In this document: one piece after another, positions 8,605 through 15,851 of the stretch | Layout of the letters: every line of letters starts with the position of its first letter | Position numbering within the stretch: the stretch's first letter is position 1 | Assembly: GCA_021107685.1 (NCBI GenBank) | Contig: JAIOSH010000259.1 | Location: 1 to 15,851 of the forward strand | Source of the DNA: Bacteroidales bacterium | GTDB lineage: Bacteria; Bacteroidota; Bacteroidia; Bacteroidales; SMBSF39 | DNA: 15,851 nt | Reading direction: 5' to 3' | Translations under genes and position numbers: made by a program | The notes under the pieces: model-generated | The model's input: only the letters and a program-made list of their open reading frames with translations | What the model was told of the DNA's origin: nothing | Database searches by the model: none

Positions 8605-8633
8605 AAAATCCCCCGTTTTGGGGGATTTTTTTT
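8605..8633 (+). terminator. Intrinsic terminator after rpsA
   Basis: A perfect 10-base stem, AAAATCCCCC (8605-8614) with GGGGGATTTT (8620-8629), closes a GTTTT loop and runs into eight T residues (8626-8633). It lies 24 bases after the rpsA stop and before rnz. Confidence 0.93.
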
Positions 8634-8654
8634 AATACGATTCATACTTGAAAA

Positions 8655-9569
8655 ATGAAATTTTCTATAACAATATTAGGTTGTAATTCTGCTATTCCTA
8701 CTTTACACAGAAACCCAAGCGCCCAAATACTTAATGTTCATGAAAGTTTGTTTTTAATTGATTGTGCTGAAGGTACACAAATACAATTACTAAAATATAA
8801 AATCAGGCTTCAGCGTATTAATCATATTTTAATCAGCCATTTACACGGCGACCATTATTTCGGATTAATCGGCTTATTATCTTCATTTCATTTATTAGGC
8901 AGAAAAAACGAAATTCATGTCTATGCCCAGGAAGCATTAAAAAAAATATTAGATATTCAATTATTAGCATCAGAAACAAAATTGACTTATCCTTTGATTT
9001 TTCATCCAATTAATCCCGAAGTACATGAAAATATTTTTGAAGATGATAAATTATGTATAAATACTTTTCCTGTTAAGCATAGTATACCCACTTGTGGTTT
9101 TTTATTCAAAGAAAAGCAAGCAGAAAGGAATATACGAAAAGAGATACTTTCACAAATTAAAATTCCTTATTCCGAATTTGATAAAATAAAAAAAGGGGCT
9201 GATTATATAAGTCCTAAAGGTGTTATTTATAAAAATGCAGACCTGACTCTTGACCCGCCACCCTCGCGTTCTTATGCGTATTGTACCGATACCTGTTATT
9301 ATGAACAAATAATTCCTCATATTAAGGATGTAGATTTGCTTTATCACGAAGCAACATTTATGCAAAATAAAGCAAAAAGTGCATCCGAAAAATTTCATTC
9401 TACTACTAAAGATGCAGCTACTATTGCAAAAAAAGCAAATGTCAAAAAGCTTGTAATTGGTCATTATTCATCACGATATGATGATTTGGAACCATTATTG
9501 AGTGAAGCAAAAAATGAGTTTCCAAATACTTATTTGGCTGAAGATGGAAAGGTTTTTGAAATTGATTAA
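8655..9569 (+). CDS. rnz: Ribonuclease Z (tRNA 3' processing endonuclease)
   Basis: A 304-residue metallo-beta-lactamase-fold nuclease that removes 3' trailers from precursor tRNAs lacking an encoded CCA. The tRNA-Pro gene in this window is such a substrate in principle. The metal site is complete: HLHGDH at residues 62-67, H142 in VKHSIP, D212 in YCTDT, H231/E232 in LLYHEATF, H248 in KFHST and H270 in IGHYSSRY. The insert around residues 150-185 (KQAERNIRK onwards) matches the flexible arm that grips tRNA in this family. The length is normal. The gene follows the rpsA terminator, so it needs its own promoter, which I could not identify in the 70 bases between. Its stop overlaps the stop of the convergent oxidoreductase gene. 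Confidence 0.95.
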   Translation: MKFSITILGCNSAIPTLHRNPSAQILNVHESLFLIDCAEGTQIQLLKYKIRLQRINHILISHLHGDHYFGLIGLLSSFHLLGRKNEIHVYAQEALKKILDIQLLASETKLTYPLIFHPINPEVHENIFEDDKLCINTFPVKHSIPTCGFLFKEKQAERNIRKEILSQIKIPYSEFDKIKKGADYISPKGVIYKNADLTLDPPPSRSYAYCTDTCYYEQIIPHIKDVDLLYHEATFMQNKAKSASEKFHSTTKDAATIAKKANVKKLVIGHYSSRYDDLEPLLSEAKNEFPNTYLAEDGKVFEID

Positions 9570-12523
9570 ATGTAAATCAATGCTTCATACAATATTTCTA
9601 TAGGATGCAAAGCTTCTCTTCCGGTTCCGTCTTTTATCTGGTGTCGGCAGCTTGTCCCTGCTGCAGCTATTATTATTTTTGTATCTGTTTTTCGTATTTC
9701 AGGAAATAATACCAATTCACCGATTTTCATTGATAGTTCATAATGTTCTTTCTCGTATCCGAATGAGCCTGCCATACCACAACATCCAGAAGGAATTTCT
9801 TCAACTTCGTAATTTTCAGGCAAAGAAAGCATTTTCTTAGTCGGTACTGTTGAAGCTATGGACTTTTGCTGACAATGACCATGCAGCTTGATTTTCAGTG
9901 CTTCCTTAGTAAATTGCTCTTTGGTTATTTTTCCTTTTTCTATCTCTTTTATTATAAATTCATCAATCATTAAAGTATTTTTTGCCAGTTCATCAGCATC
10001 ATCTTTCAAATTTTTATCAACCAATTCAGGGTATTCATCCCTGAAAGTTAAAATTCCTGATGGTTCAATACCAAGTAATGGAGCTTCTTCTGAAATAATA
10101 TTTTTTAATAAATTAACATTTTTATTTGCAATTTTTTTAGCTTTTCTTATTAATCCTTTGGATAAGAAAGTTCTGCCGCTTATTGTATGTCTTGGAAGTT
10201 CAACATAATAGCCGAGTCTGGTGAGAAGCTTTATTGTTTTAATACCTATTTCAGTATCATTATAATTGGTAAACTCATCTGCAAATAAATAAATTTTTCC
10301 TTTGAGATTTTCCAGGTTTTCAAAACACTGTAATTTTTTTAAATTTTTTTTTACCCAATTTTTTAATGTGATTTTATATAATAAAGGAATACTTCGCTTT
10401 GGTGCAAAACCCAGAATTTTTTTAATAATTTTTGAAAAAAACCGATTACTCATAAAAAAATTGTTCACAAAAGGCATAACCGAGCTTAACTTATTAATAT
10501 TATTTATATAAGCAATTGCCTTTGTTCTGACAGGTATTCCATTTGCATCATAATAATGTTGCAAAAATTCTGCTTTTAATTTAGCTATATCCACACTTGA
10601 AGGACACTCTGATTTGCATGCTTTACATGACAGGCAAAGGTCCATTATATCATAAATTTCTTTATAGTCAAAAGGATTTTTTTTATCAGAATTAGTTAAA
10701 AATTCGCGTAAAATATTAGCCCTTGCACGGGTCGTTGTATTTTCATCACGAGTAGCCATATAACTCGGACACATAGTTCCACCGATAATTTCCGATTTAC
10801 GGCAATCAGCCGAGCCATTACATTTTTCAACACTCCTAAGTATTCCAAGGTCTTTTGAAAAATCAAATATTGTTTCTATTTCTCTGTAAACTTGTCCCGG
10901 CTTATACCTAAGAAAGGTATTCATCTTTGGAGTATCAATAATTTTACCGGGATTAAATATTTTGTTAGGATCCCAGGTGTATTTAATATCTTTTAATAAT
11001 TTATAATTTTTTTCGCCTATCATTAAAGGAATAAATTCTCCTCTTAAACGACCATCACCATGCTCACCACTAATAGATCCATTATATTTCTTAACTAATT
11101 TGGCAGTTTCTAAGGCAATCAAATGGAAAAGTTCAACATCATTTTGTTTTTTTAAATTTAATACAGGTCGTAAATGTAATTCGCCGGTATCTATATGTGC
11201 ATAAAAAACACAACTTAATCCATGACGATCCAATAATTTTTTTAAATCATTAATAAAATCCGGTAAAACTTTCGGATTTACTGTTGTATCCTCAATAACA
11301 GCCACCGGTTTAGCATCACCCGGAATATTTGACAATAAGCCCAAACCTGCCTTTCGTAATGCCCATACTTTTTGAATATCACCGTTAAACACAATAGGAA
11401 AATGGTATCCATAACCTTTATCACGCATTTCAGCTTCCATTTTGCCGGCAATCTGCAATATTTCCTCTTTTGTGTCTTTGGCAAATTCAACTATAATAAT
11501 AGCTTTAGGTTCGTCTTTAATAATAAAACGATTTTTTTTATGCTGTAAATGGTTTTTCGTTTGTTCAATAATAATATCGTCCATTAACTCAACAGCATAA
11601 GGTTTATATTTTAATGCAATTAAATTGCCGTGGAAAGCATGCTCAAGCTTATGAAAATTAATACAGACCAAGCCTTTTTCTTTATGTGGAAGGGTAACTA
11701 AATTTAATTTGATTTCGCTTATAAAAGCCAAAGTTCCTTCTGATCCGGCAATCAACTTACTGAAATTAAATTCAGGTGTTCCGGGTGTAAATGGTTCTGT
11801 ATTTAATAAAATATCAATGGCATATCCTGTATTTCTTCTTTTTATTGAACTGTCGGGAAATTGTTTACATATTTCTTTTTGATTTTCCGGGTTTGAAAGT
11901 ATCTCGTTTATATTCCTGTATATTTTATTTTCTAATGTATTTCCTGTACACTTTGCTTTAAATTCGCTGATTGATAAAGGTCCGAATTCAACTTCTAAAC
12001 CATCGCTTAAAATTGTTTTCACAGAAATAACATGTTGACGAGTATTGCCATAAATAAGCGAATGAGCACCACAGGAATTATTACCAACCATTCCGCCAAT
12101 CATACAACGATTTGATGAAGATGTTTCAGGACCGAAATATAATCCGTTTGGTTTAATAAATTTATTTAACTCATCTAAAACAACACCTGGCTGTACTCTG
12201 ACCCAATGCTCATTTTCATTAAGTTCAATAATTTCTGTCATATATTTGGAAACATCCACAACAATTCCTCCCCCGACAACTTGCCCTGCGAGTGAAGTTC
12301 CCGCTGTTCGGGGGATTAAGGATGTTTTATGTTCATTAGCCAAACATATTAATTTTTTAATATCATCAATATTTTTAGGTCGTGTAACTGCCAAAGGAAT
12401 TTCTTTATATGCAGAAGCATCGGTTGCATATAACAAACGGGTTGATTCATCTAAATAGATATCACCATTAAATTGGTTTTTTAATTCTGTTAATTTTGAA
12501 TGAATATTTTTATAAGTTGTCAT
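9566..12523 (-). CDS. FAD-binding and 4Fe-4S oxidoreductase, GlcD/GlcF fusion (YdiJ-like)
   Basis: A 985-residue fusion of a flavin dehydrogenase with an iron-sulfur subunit. The N-terminal FAD domain (about 40-270) has the nucleotide-binding phrases PRTAGTSLAGQVVGGG (71-86) and SSSNRCMIGGMVGNNSCGAH (135-154). The substrate half ends with SGEHGDGRLRG (about 485-495). The Fe-S part has CNGSADCRK (C568, C574) with a following CP, then C630-x2-C633-x2-C636-x3-C640-P, and a C-terminal cysteine-rich domain with HGHCQ (C884) and CCG (C914, C915). This architecture fits E. coli YdiJ (D-2-hydroxyglutarate dehydrogenase) and D-lactate or glycolate oxidases of the fused type. The enzyme probably oxidises a D-2-hydroxyacid and passes electrons through its clusters to the respiratory chain. 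The exact substrate cannot be told from the sequence. Its start is only 36 bases downstream of the ATPase pseudogene remnant, and no clear promoter is visible. Confidence 0.88.
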   Translation of the reverse strand: MTTYKNIHSKLTELKNQFNGDIYLDESTRLLYATDASAYKEIPLAVTRPKNIDDIKKLICLANEHKTSLIPRTAGTSLAGQVVGGGIVVDVSKYMTEIIELNENEHWVRVQPGVVLDELNKFIKPNGLYFGPETSSSNRCMIGGMVGNNSCGAHSLIYGNTRQHVISVKTILSDGLEVEFGPLSISEFKAKCTGNTLENKIYRNINEILSNPENQKEICKQFPDSSIKRRNTGYAIDILLNTEPFTPGTPEFNFSKLIAGSEGTLAFISEIKLNLVTLPHKEKGLVCINFHKLEHAFHGNLIALKYKPYAVELMDDIIIEQTKNHLQHKKNRFIIKDEPKAIIIVEFAKDTKEEILQIAGKMEAEMRDKGYGYHFPIVFNGDIQKVWALRKAGLGLLSNIPGDAKPVAVIEDTTVNPKVLPDFINDLKKLLDRHGLSCVFYAHIDTGELHLRPVLNLKKQNDVELFHLIALETAKLVKKYNGSISGEHGDGRLRGEFIPLMIGEKNYKLLKDIKYTWDPNKIFNPGKIIDTPKMNTFLRYKPGQVYREIETIFDFSKDLGILRSVEKCNGSADCRKSEIIGGTMCPSYMATRDENTTTRARANILREFLTNSDKKNPFDYKEIYDIMDLCLSCKACKSECPSSVDIAKLKAEFLQHYYDANGIPVRTKAIAYINNINKLSSVMPFVNNFFMSNRFFSKIIKKILGFAPKRSIPLLYKITLKNWVKKNLKKLQCFENLENLKGKIYLFADEFTNYNDTEIGIKTIKLLTRLGYYVELPRHTISGRTFLSKGLIRKAKKIANKNVNLLKNIISEEAPLLGIEPSGILTFRDEYPELVDKNLKDDADELAKNTLMIDEFIIKEIEKGKITKEQFTKEALKIKLHGHCQQKSIASTVPTKKMLSLPENYEVEEIPSGCCGMAGSFGYEKEHYELSMKIGELVLFPEIRKTDTKIIIAAAGTSCRHQIKDGTGREALHPIEILYEALIYI

Positions 12524-12559
12524 TATCTATGGAATTAAATTCGATTTTTTCACTTAATA

Positions 12560-13729
12560 TTATGGTGCAAAAACCGAATTAGCCGCATTTCTGTAATTTA
12601 TTATAAATATCTTTCCTGATTTTTGCTCGTAATCGCCATCATAAACTAAAAACTGTTTTTCTATTCATTCGTTATATATAGATGTACATTGATTAAATCT
12701 CTTCCGAAACTAAGGATGAAATGTTTGAGCAGATTTAATTTCAACAGGATATAGCTGACGGGCTTTTTTAAAAACAACATCAACCTCATTTTGATGACTA
12801 TCTCTGTAAAAGAACAGATTGTGGTCAAATCCTGTATTAAAACGATATTTAACAAGTTCCATTAATACTAAATTTTCGAACAAAGCACCTCTGAGCGGAT
12901 CTCTTGAAATCTGTCTGGCATCTTCTATTCCAAGCAAATATGCAGCTAAACCGACATCATAGAAATAAATTTTTGGAGATTTTATAAGTCGTTTATTAAT
13001 ATTTTCGTAATAAGGTTGTAAGAGTAACACAATAAACGAGGCTTCAAGTATTGACATCCATGATTTAATTGTAGTTACTGAAACTCCAACTTCCGTTGCA
13101 ATTGATGAAGCATTAAAGATATTACCTATTCTTCCGGCACATATATGTATAAACTTCTGAAATAAGCTTAGGTTTTTTATTTGAAAAATTTGTCTTAGGT
13201 CTCTTTCCAAATAAGTTTCGTAATAATTCCTGTATGCTTTTGTTGGATTCAGGTTATCAGAATATACTGCGGGATAAAATCCGTGAAGTATTAATTCATC
13301 TGTATTATTTTTAGTAATGTGTCGAATTTCATTAAGTGTTAATGGTAAAAGTTTTAAAATAGCTGTTCTTCCAGCCAGCGATTGTGTTAATTTATTTAAT
13401 ATTGAAAACTGATTACTTCCCGTTAGAATATAATTTATACTGTGTTTATTTTCATCAACTATTTGCTGTAAATAAGATAATAAGTGAGGCACATGCTGTA
13501 TTTCATCTAATATTGCACCGTATTTATTTTGTCCGAGAAAAGCCCTTGGATCATTTATTGCCAATGACCGAATATCAGGATTTTCAAGACTAAAATATGG
13601 CAGGTTTTTAAATAATTTTTTAACCATAGTTGTTTTTCCCGATTGGCGGGGGCCGGTTATTGTAATTACCGGATATTGCTTTGACGCTGATAAAACCTCA
13701 GTTTCAATGTCTCTTTTTATATAGCTCAT
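12560..13729 (-). pseudogene. AAA/DUF4143 ATPase gene interrupted by two in-frame stops
   Basis: The uninterrupted part (12710-13729) encodes 339 residues of an AAA_14/DUF4143 ATPase: Walker A GPRQSGKT at 26-33, Walker B ILDEIQ with D75/E76, a sensor phrase ILTGSNQF at 101-108, then the DUF4143 region ending in a nuclease-like NEVDVVF...YPVEIKSAQTFHP. It stops at TAG (codon 340, 12710-12712), where homologues normally continue. Reading on in the same frame gives 14 codons, a TGA (codon 355, 12665-12667), then IEKQFLVYDGDYEQKSGK and a natural end NYRNAANSVFAP before TAA at 12560-12562. The full frame of 389 codons matches the usual family length, so the gene has lost its last 50 residues by two nonsense changes without a frameshift. 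The family is widespread in Bacteroidota, often mobile, and of unclear function. The truncated ATPase could still be made. Confidence 0.8.
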
Positions 13730-13765
13730 TTTTGTGTAAAATTAAAGTTGTGGTTTAAATTTGCA

Positions 13766-13773
13766 CAAAAGTA
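13766..13773 (-). promoter_or_regulatory. Possible -7 element for the ATPase gene
   Basis: On the - strand this reads TACTTTTG, a match to TAnnTTTG, and lies about 37 bases upstream of the ATG at 13729. No good TTTG is seen at the expected upstream distance, so the support is partial. A second TAnnTTTG match (TAAATTTG, 13756-13763) faces the + strand, with TTTG at 13731-13734. Confidence 0.35.
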
Positions 13774-13915
13774 CAAAAAATATTTATTTAATGAATTGAG
13801 CAGTTTAGTAAAGGATATCTATAATGCTGCCAGGAATTTTAAGAAGAATAATAAATACTCAAAAGACAATAATCAATATTATATAGTAAATTATCTTTAA
13901 TTAAAAGTATTATTA

Positions 13916-15130
13916 TTATTTTTTTATTATTACACGAGTATTCAATATTCCGTTTTCTGTTTCAATTGAAATGGTATATAAACCCTGATGATATTCTGAA
14001 GTATTGAAGTGGTATTTTTTACTGTTAATAACTTCTTCGGCAATTTTCTGTCCGACATTGTTAAATATTTTTATTCGCGAAATATGATAATCTGAAGAAA
14101 TATATACAACGTCAGTAGCCGGATTTGGATATATACGTGTTTTGAAAGCAATATTTTTTTCTATTCCCATTAAATCAATAATAAAAGGGCCTTCAGGTAA
14201 TGATTCTCCTTCTTCATAAATGGCATAAACCATATAATAATGCACACTCTGACTGATATTTGCATGCTTAAATACCGTATTAGTCGTTGTGGATAAAATT
14301 TCCCAGCTTTCACCTTCTAATTTATGAATTAAACGGTAGTGCTGAAACAAAGCCTTGGTACTTTTAGCTAAAGGTTTAAATATTTTGCTTTCATTCCAGA
14401 CGTTTTCTATTGCAAAAATATCCGAATACGTAACTTCCCTTTGAGAAATTTTTTCTTTTATTATGGGTTGAGCAATTGTCTTGCCATCAGATGTAAACGA
14501 CAGGAAAGCTTGTAAGTTCCAATTGTTATTATAACCCATATTAGATAAAGTATTCCATGTTATACCATCCAAAGAAATCAATTCTCCTTTTTCTTTGATT
14601 GCCGGTCCGTGATCAGCTCCTGCAACTCCAAAACCCTCATATTGATCAACTTTAAAACCAAACCATAACTCTTTTGATGTATTGATTTGAACAGGATCGT
14701 TTAATGAGATTTCATTCCACTGATTTATTTCATAAGACACAATTTCCTGGCTGACTAATTGAGTAGCAGCCTCGTCTCCTTCCCAAACAAGTAAGGTAAA
14801 TGAAGTATTAGTGTCATTTGTTGGGAAAAAGGCTATTTTTGTAAGGTAATAGTTTTCATATCCGGCAAGTTCTTCGGGTAACCATCGGGATGCTGCATAG
14901 AATACTCCACCGGTAATTAATCCTATTGAAGTAAAATTTTCAGTGCTATCCCAATGCATCCATGTGTTGCCGTCTCCAGGTTCATTCCATGAAAGATAAA
15001 CAGTATCATTACTAAATTCTCCGGTCAGGTTTTGAGGTGGATAATAAACAGAGTCAATTTTTTGTCCGGATAAAGAACCAGAAAACAAAAACATTACTAC
15101 AAACCAAATGTATATTTTTAATTTTTTCAT
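13916..15130 (-). CDS. Secreted protein with T9SS type A C-terminal sorting domain
   Basis: A 404-residue exported protein of unknown activity. Residues 1-22 form a signal peptide (MKKLK, a hydrophobic stretch to FLFSGSLSG, then QK). A short Fn3-like segment follows (PPQNLTGEFSNDTVYLSW, 31-48), then one beta-rich domain (about 53-212) with many Trp/Gly/Asn residues, a second Fn3-like region (about 262-320), and a C-terminal sorting domain (about 327-404) with YPNPATDVVYI, the IKIFNNVGQKI motif, GLYTISIET and the basic end VIIKK. Such domains direct proteins through the type IX secretion system to the cell surface or medium and are specific to Bacteroidota. The arrangement of Fn3-like parts around a central domain resembles adhesin regions of gingipain-type proteins, but no protease site is seen. 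No clear promoter was found upstream. Confidence 0.88.
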   Translation of the reverse strand: MKKLKIYIWFVVMFLFSGSLSGQKIDSVYYPPQNLTGEFSNDTVYLSWNEPGDGNTWMHWDSTENFTSIGLITGGVFYAASRWLPEELAGYENYYLTKIAFFPTNDTNTSFTLLVWEGDEAATQLVSQEIVSYEINQWNEISLNDPVQINTSKELWFGFKVDQYEGFGVAGADHGPAIKEKGELISLDGITWNTLSNMGYNNNWNLQAFLSFTSDGKTIAQPIIKEKISQREVTYSDIFAIENVWNESKIFKPLAKSTKALFQHYRLIHKLEGESWEILSTTTNTVFKHANISQSVHYYMVYAIYEEGESLPEGPFIIDLMGIEKNIAFKTRIYPNPATDVVYISSDYHISRIKIFNNVGQKIAEEVINSKKYHFNTSEYHQGLYTISIETENGILNTRVIIKK

Positions 15131-15154
15131 ATCATTAAATTATTAAATTAATAA

Positions 15155-15295
15155 TTAATGATTTATACGTTCTTTTGGTTTAAAATGTTTCTGAATATAA
15201 TAATCAATTTCTGCATCAAATAATAACTGCTTATTTTCAGGTAGTAATGTGATAGTTAGTATTATCTTGCTTATTTTTTTATTCTTAATATTAAA
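15155..15295 (-). other. Open frame without a start codon, possible gene remnant
   Basis: Between tRNA-Pro and the T9SS cargo gene the - strand has 46 sense codons ending in TAA at 15155-15157. The conceptual peptide (for example LPENKQLLFDAEIDYYIQKH, residues 18-37 of the frame) looks protein-like rather than random AT-rich sequence. There is no ATG, GTG or TTG in frame, so it is probably a remnant or chance. I do not recognise a family. Confidence 0.2.
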
Positions 15296-15303
15296 TTAAG
15301 ATG

Positions 15304-15378
15304 TCGGGGTGAGAGGATTCGAACCTCCGACCTCGTCGTCCCGAACGACGCGCGCTAACCGGGCTGCGCTACACCCCG
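15304..15378 (-). tRNA. tRNA-Pro (anticodon CGG)
   Basis: The - strand folds into a complete cloverleaf of 75 bases: acceptor CGGGGTG/CACCCCG, D stem GCGC/GCGC, anticodon stem CGTCG/CGACG with loop TTCGGGA (anticodon CGG, reading CCG), T stem GGAGG/CCTCT with loop TTCGAAT, discriminator A. It resembles E. coli proK in the D and T arms. CCA is not encoded (CAT follows), so it must be trimmed and CCA added. Confidence 0.96.
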
Positions 15379-15397
15379 TAATATTTAATTAGATTTG

Positions 15398-15405
15398 CAA
15401 ATATA
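15398..15405 (-). promoter_or_regulatory. Probable -7 element for tRNA-Pro
   Basis: On the - strand this reads TATATTTG, a match to TAnnTTTG, ending 19 bases before the first tRNA base. A TTTG lies upstream at 15421-15424, only 15 bases away rather than about 19, so the -33 element is doubtful. Confidence 0.45.
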
Positions 15406-15438
15406 CAAAAATATCGAATTCAAAAAAATTTGTATCCT

Positions 15439-15561
15439 GTAATTACAGCGATTTTCTATTGATAATTGATTATTTTCTATTGATTGTTAAAAAATTGTTA
15501 TTCAACATAATATATAAATTATTACTAAATTTAATTGCCCGTAAAAAATCACTGTAATTAC
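15439..15561. repeat. 17-base inverted repeat with GTAATTAC cores
   Basis: GTAATTACAGCGATTTT at 15439-15455 and its reverse complement, with one mismatch, at 15545-15561 enclose 89 bases. Each arm contains the self-complementary core GTAATTAC, and the left one extends to a perfect 12-base palindrome, CTGTAATTACAG (15437-15448). It might be a pair of binding sites or the ends of a small mobile relic. Confidence 0.75.
15451..15484. repeat. 13-base direct repeat
   Basis: ATTTTCTATTGAT occurs at 15451-15463 and 15472-15484, a period of 21 bases, inside the inverted repeat above. Being AT-rich, it may be a chance or slippage product. Confidence 0.6.
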
Positions 15562-15577
15562 GGATTGTTATACATCG

Positions 15578-15686
15578 AACGGGGTAAAATTGGACTATTT
15601 TCTTCAGTCTTCAGTCAACGAACTGCCTGCTGTGGACTGCCTACTGCCAACAGCTCTATTTTTAAAATGTATAAATTTATCCCGTT
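15578..15686. repeat. Inverted-ended element enclosing degenerate 7-base repeats
   Basis: AACGGGGTAAAATT (15578-15591) and AATTTATCCCGTT (15674-15686) are inverted copies with one mismatch and one extra base. Between them, 15601-15656 divides into eight 7-base units: TCTTCAG twice, TCAACGA, ACTGCCT, GCTGTGG, ACTGCCT, ACTGCCA, ACAGCTC. These 56 bases are 54% G+C in a strongly AT-rich surrounding. It looks like a short intergenic repeat element that has drifted. Confidence 0.6.
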
Positions 15687-15728
15687 TTTAGTATAAGTTC
15701 AGTTATTCTACAAAATCAAATATGAAGG

Positions 15729-15851
15729 CTAAATAATATTTTGAGGTGCTGGGGTATATAATAATTTGATTACTTTTATAGCATCTTCTTTAAGTTTTGT
15801 TTTCTTTCGATTGGAAAAGATAAAAAGAAGTTCACACAATCCGCAGAGCGG
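15729..15851 (-). CDS. C-terminal end of an unidentified protein, cut by the window edge
   Basis: The - strand frame is open from the right edge for 40 codons and ends in TAG at 15729-15731. The peptide begins PLCGLCELLFIFSNRKK and ends LLYTPAPQNII. It contains a CGLC pair and a basic Lys-rich stretch. I do not recognise the family. The amino acid mix is protein-like, and the gene would run toward tRNA-Pro on the same strand. With so little sequence, a chance open frame or a remnant is possible. Confidence 0.4.
   Translation of the reverse strand, partial: PLCGLCELLFIFSNRKKTKLKEDAIKVIKLLYTPAPQNII

Larger units (their letters stand above)
15379..15728. other. Non-coding stretch with two inverted-repeat structures
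   Basis: This 350-base stretch between tRNA-Pro and the partial gene at the right edge has no credible coding frame on either strand. It holds the tRNA promoter, one long inverted repeat (15439-15561), a 13-base direct repeat, and an element with inverted ends enclosing 7-base units (15578-15686). These are listed separately. Confidence 0.7.

Noticed and set aside
9150..9464. A 104-codon open frame antisense to rnz
   Set aside because: It overlaps the conserved metal-binding half of rnz and its composition is that of a shadow frame.
12661..12855. A 64-codon - strand frame overlapping the ATPase 3' end
   Set aside because: The real coding frame through this region is the interrupted ATPase, whose C-terminus is recognisable; this one is out of frame with it.
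13741..13900. A + strand open frame ending in TAA at 13898-13900, with a promoter-like TAAATTTG at 13756
   Set aside because: It has no in-frame start codon, its upstream part is antisense to the ATPase, and the peptide is Asn/Lys/Tyr-rich as expected of AT-rich non-coding DNA.
15284..15300. A 6-base stem CTTAAT/ATTAAG downstream of tRNA-Pro as a terminator
   Set aside because: On the tRNA strand the stem is AT-only apart from its ends and is followed by A residues, not a T-run.

Overview
The window looks like a chromosomal segment of an AT-rich member of the Bacteroidota, probably a Bacteroidales or Marinilabiliales relative. The evidence is a secreted protein with a C-terminal type IX secretion (Por) sorting domain, a six-domain S1 protein of the Bacteroidota kind, starts without Shine-Dalgarno sequences, a promoter of the TTTG / TAnnTTTG type before rpsA, and almost exclusive use of TAA stops.

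Positions 1-4996 hold the 3' part of a type I restriction-modification operon on the + strand: the end of hsdS (cut by the left edge), a RhuM-family gene, and a full-length hsdR. The genes are 22 and 3 bases apart. hsdM is not in the window and presumably lies to the left. The hsdS fragment has a mosaic base composition and repeated conserved regions, as expected of a specificity subunit that exchanges target-recognition domains. The rhuM gene carries a 27-base near-perfect palindrome.

Positions 5098-9569, also + strand, are core genes: a radical SAM enzyme of the AmrS type, rpsA with long Lys/Glu-rich extensions at both ends and a structured leader, a strong intrinsic terminator, and rnz (ribonuclease Z). 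rnz ends tail-to-tail with the next gene, sharing the bases TTAA for the two stop codons.

Positions 9566-15130 are on the - strand: a 985-residue FAD plus Fe-S oxidoreductase (GlcD/GlcF fusion type, YdiJ/D-2-hydroxyacid dehydrogenase group), an AAA/DUF4143 ATPase gene interrupted near its 3' end by two in-frame stops (TAG and TGA) with a recognisable C-terminus beyond them, and a secreted T9SS cargo protein.

Positions 15131-15851 hold tRNA-Pro(CGG) on the - strand, a roughly 350-base non-coding stretch with two inverted-repeat structures (one enclosing a GC-richer array of degenerate 7-base units), and at the right edge the last 40 codons of an unidentified - strand gene.

No clearly new multi-gene system is visible. 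The most useful leads are the RhuM gene inside the restriction operon and its palindrome, the double in-frame stop in the ATPase, the rpsA leader, and the heptamer element near the right end.
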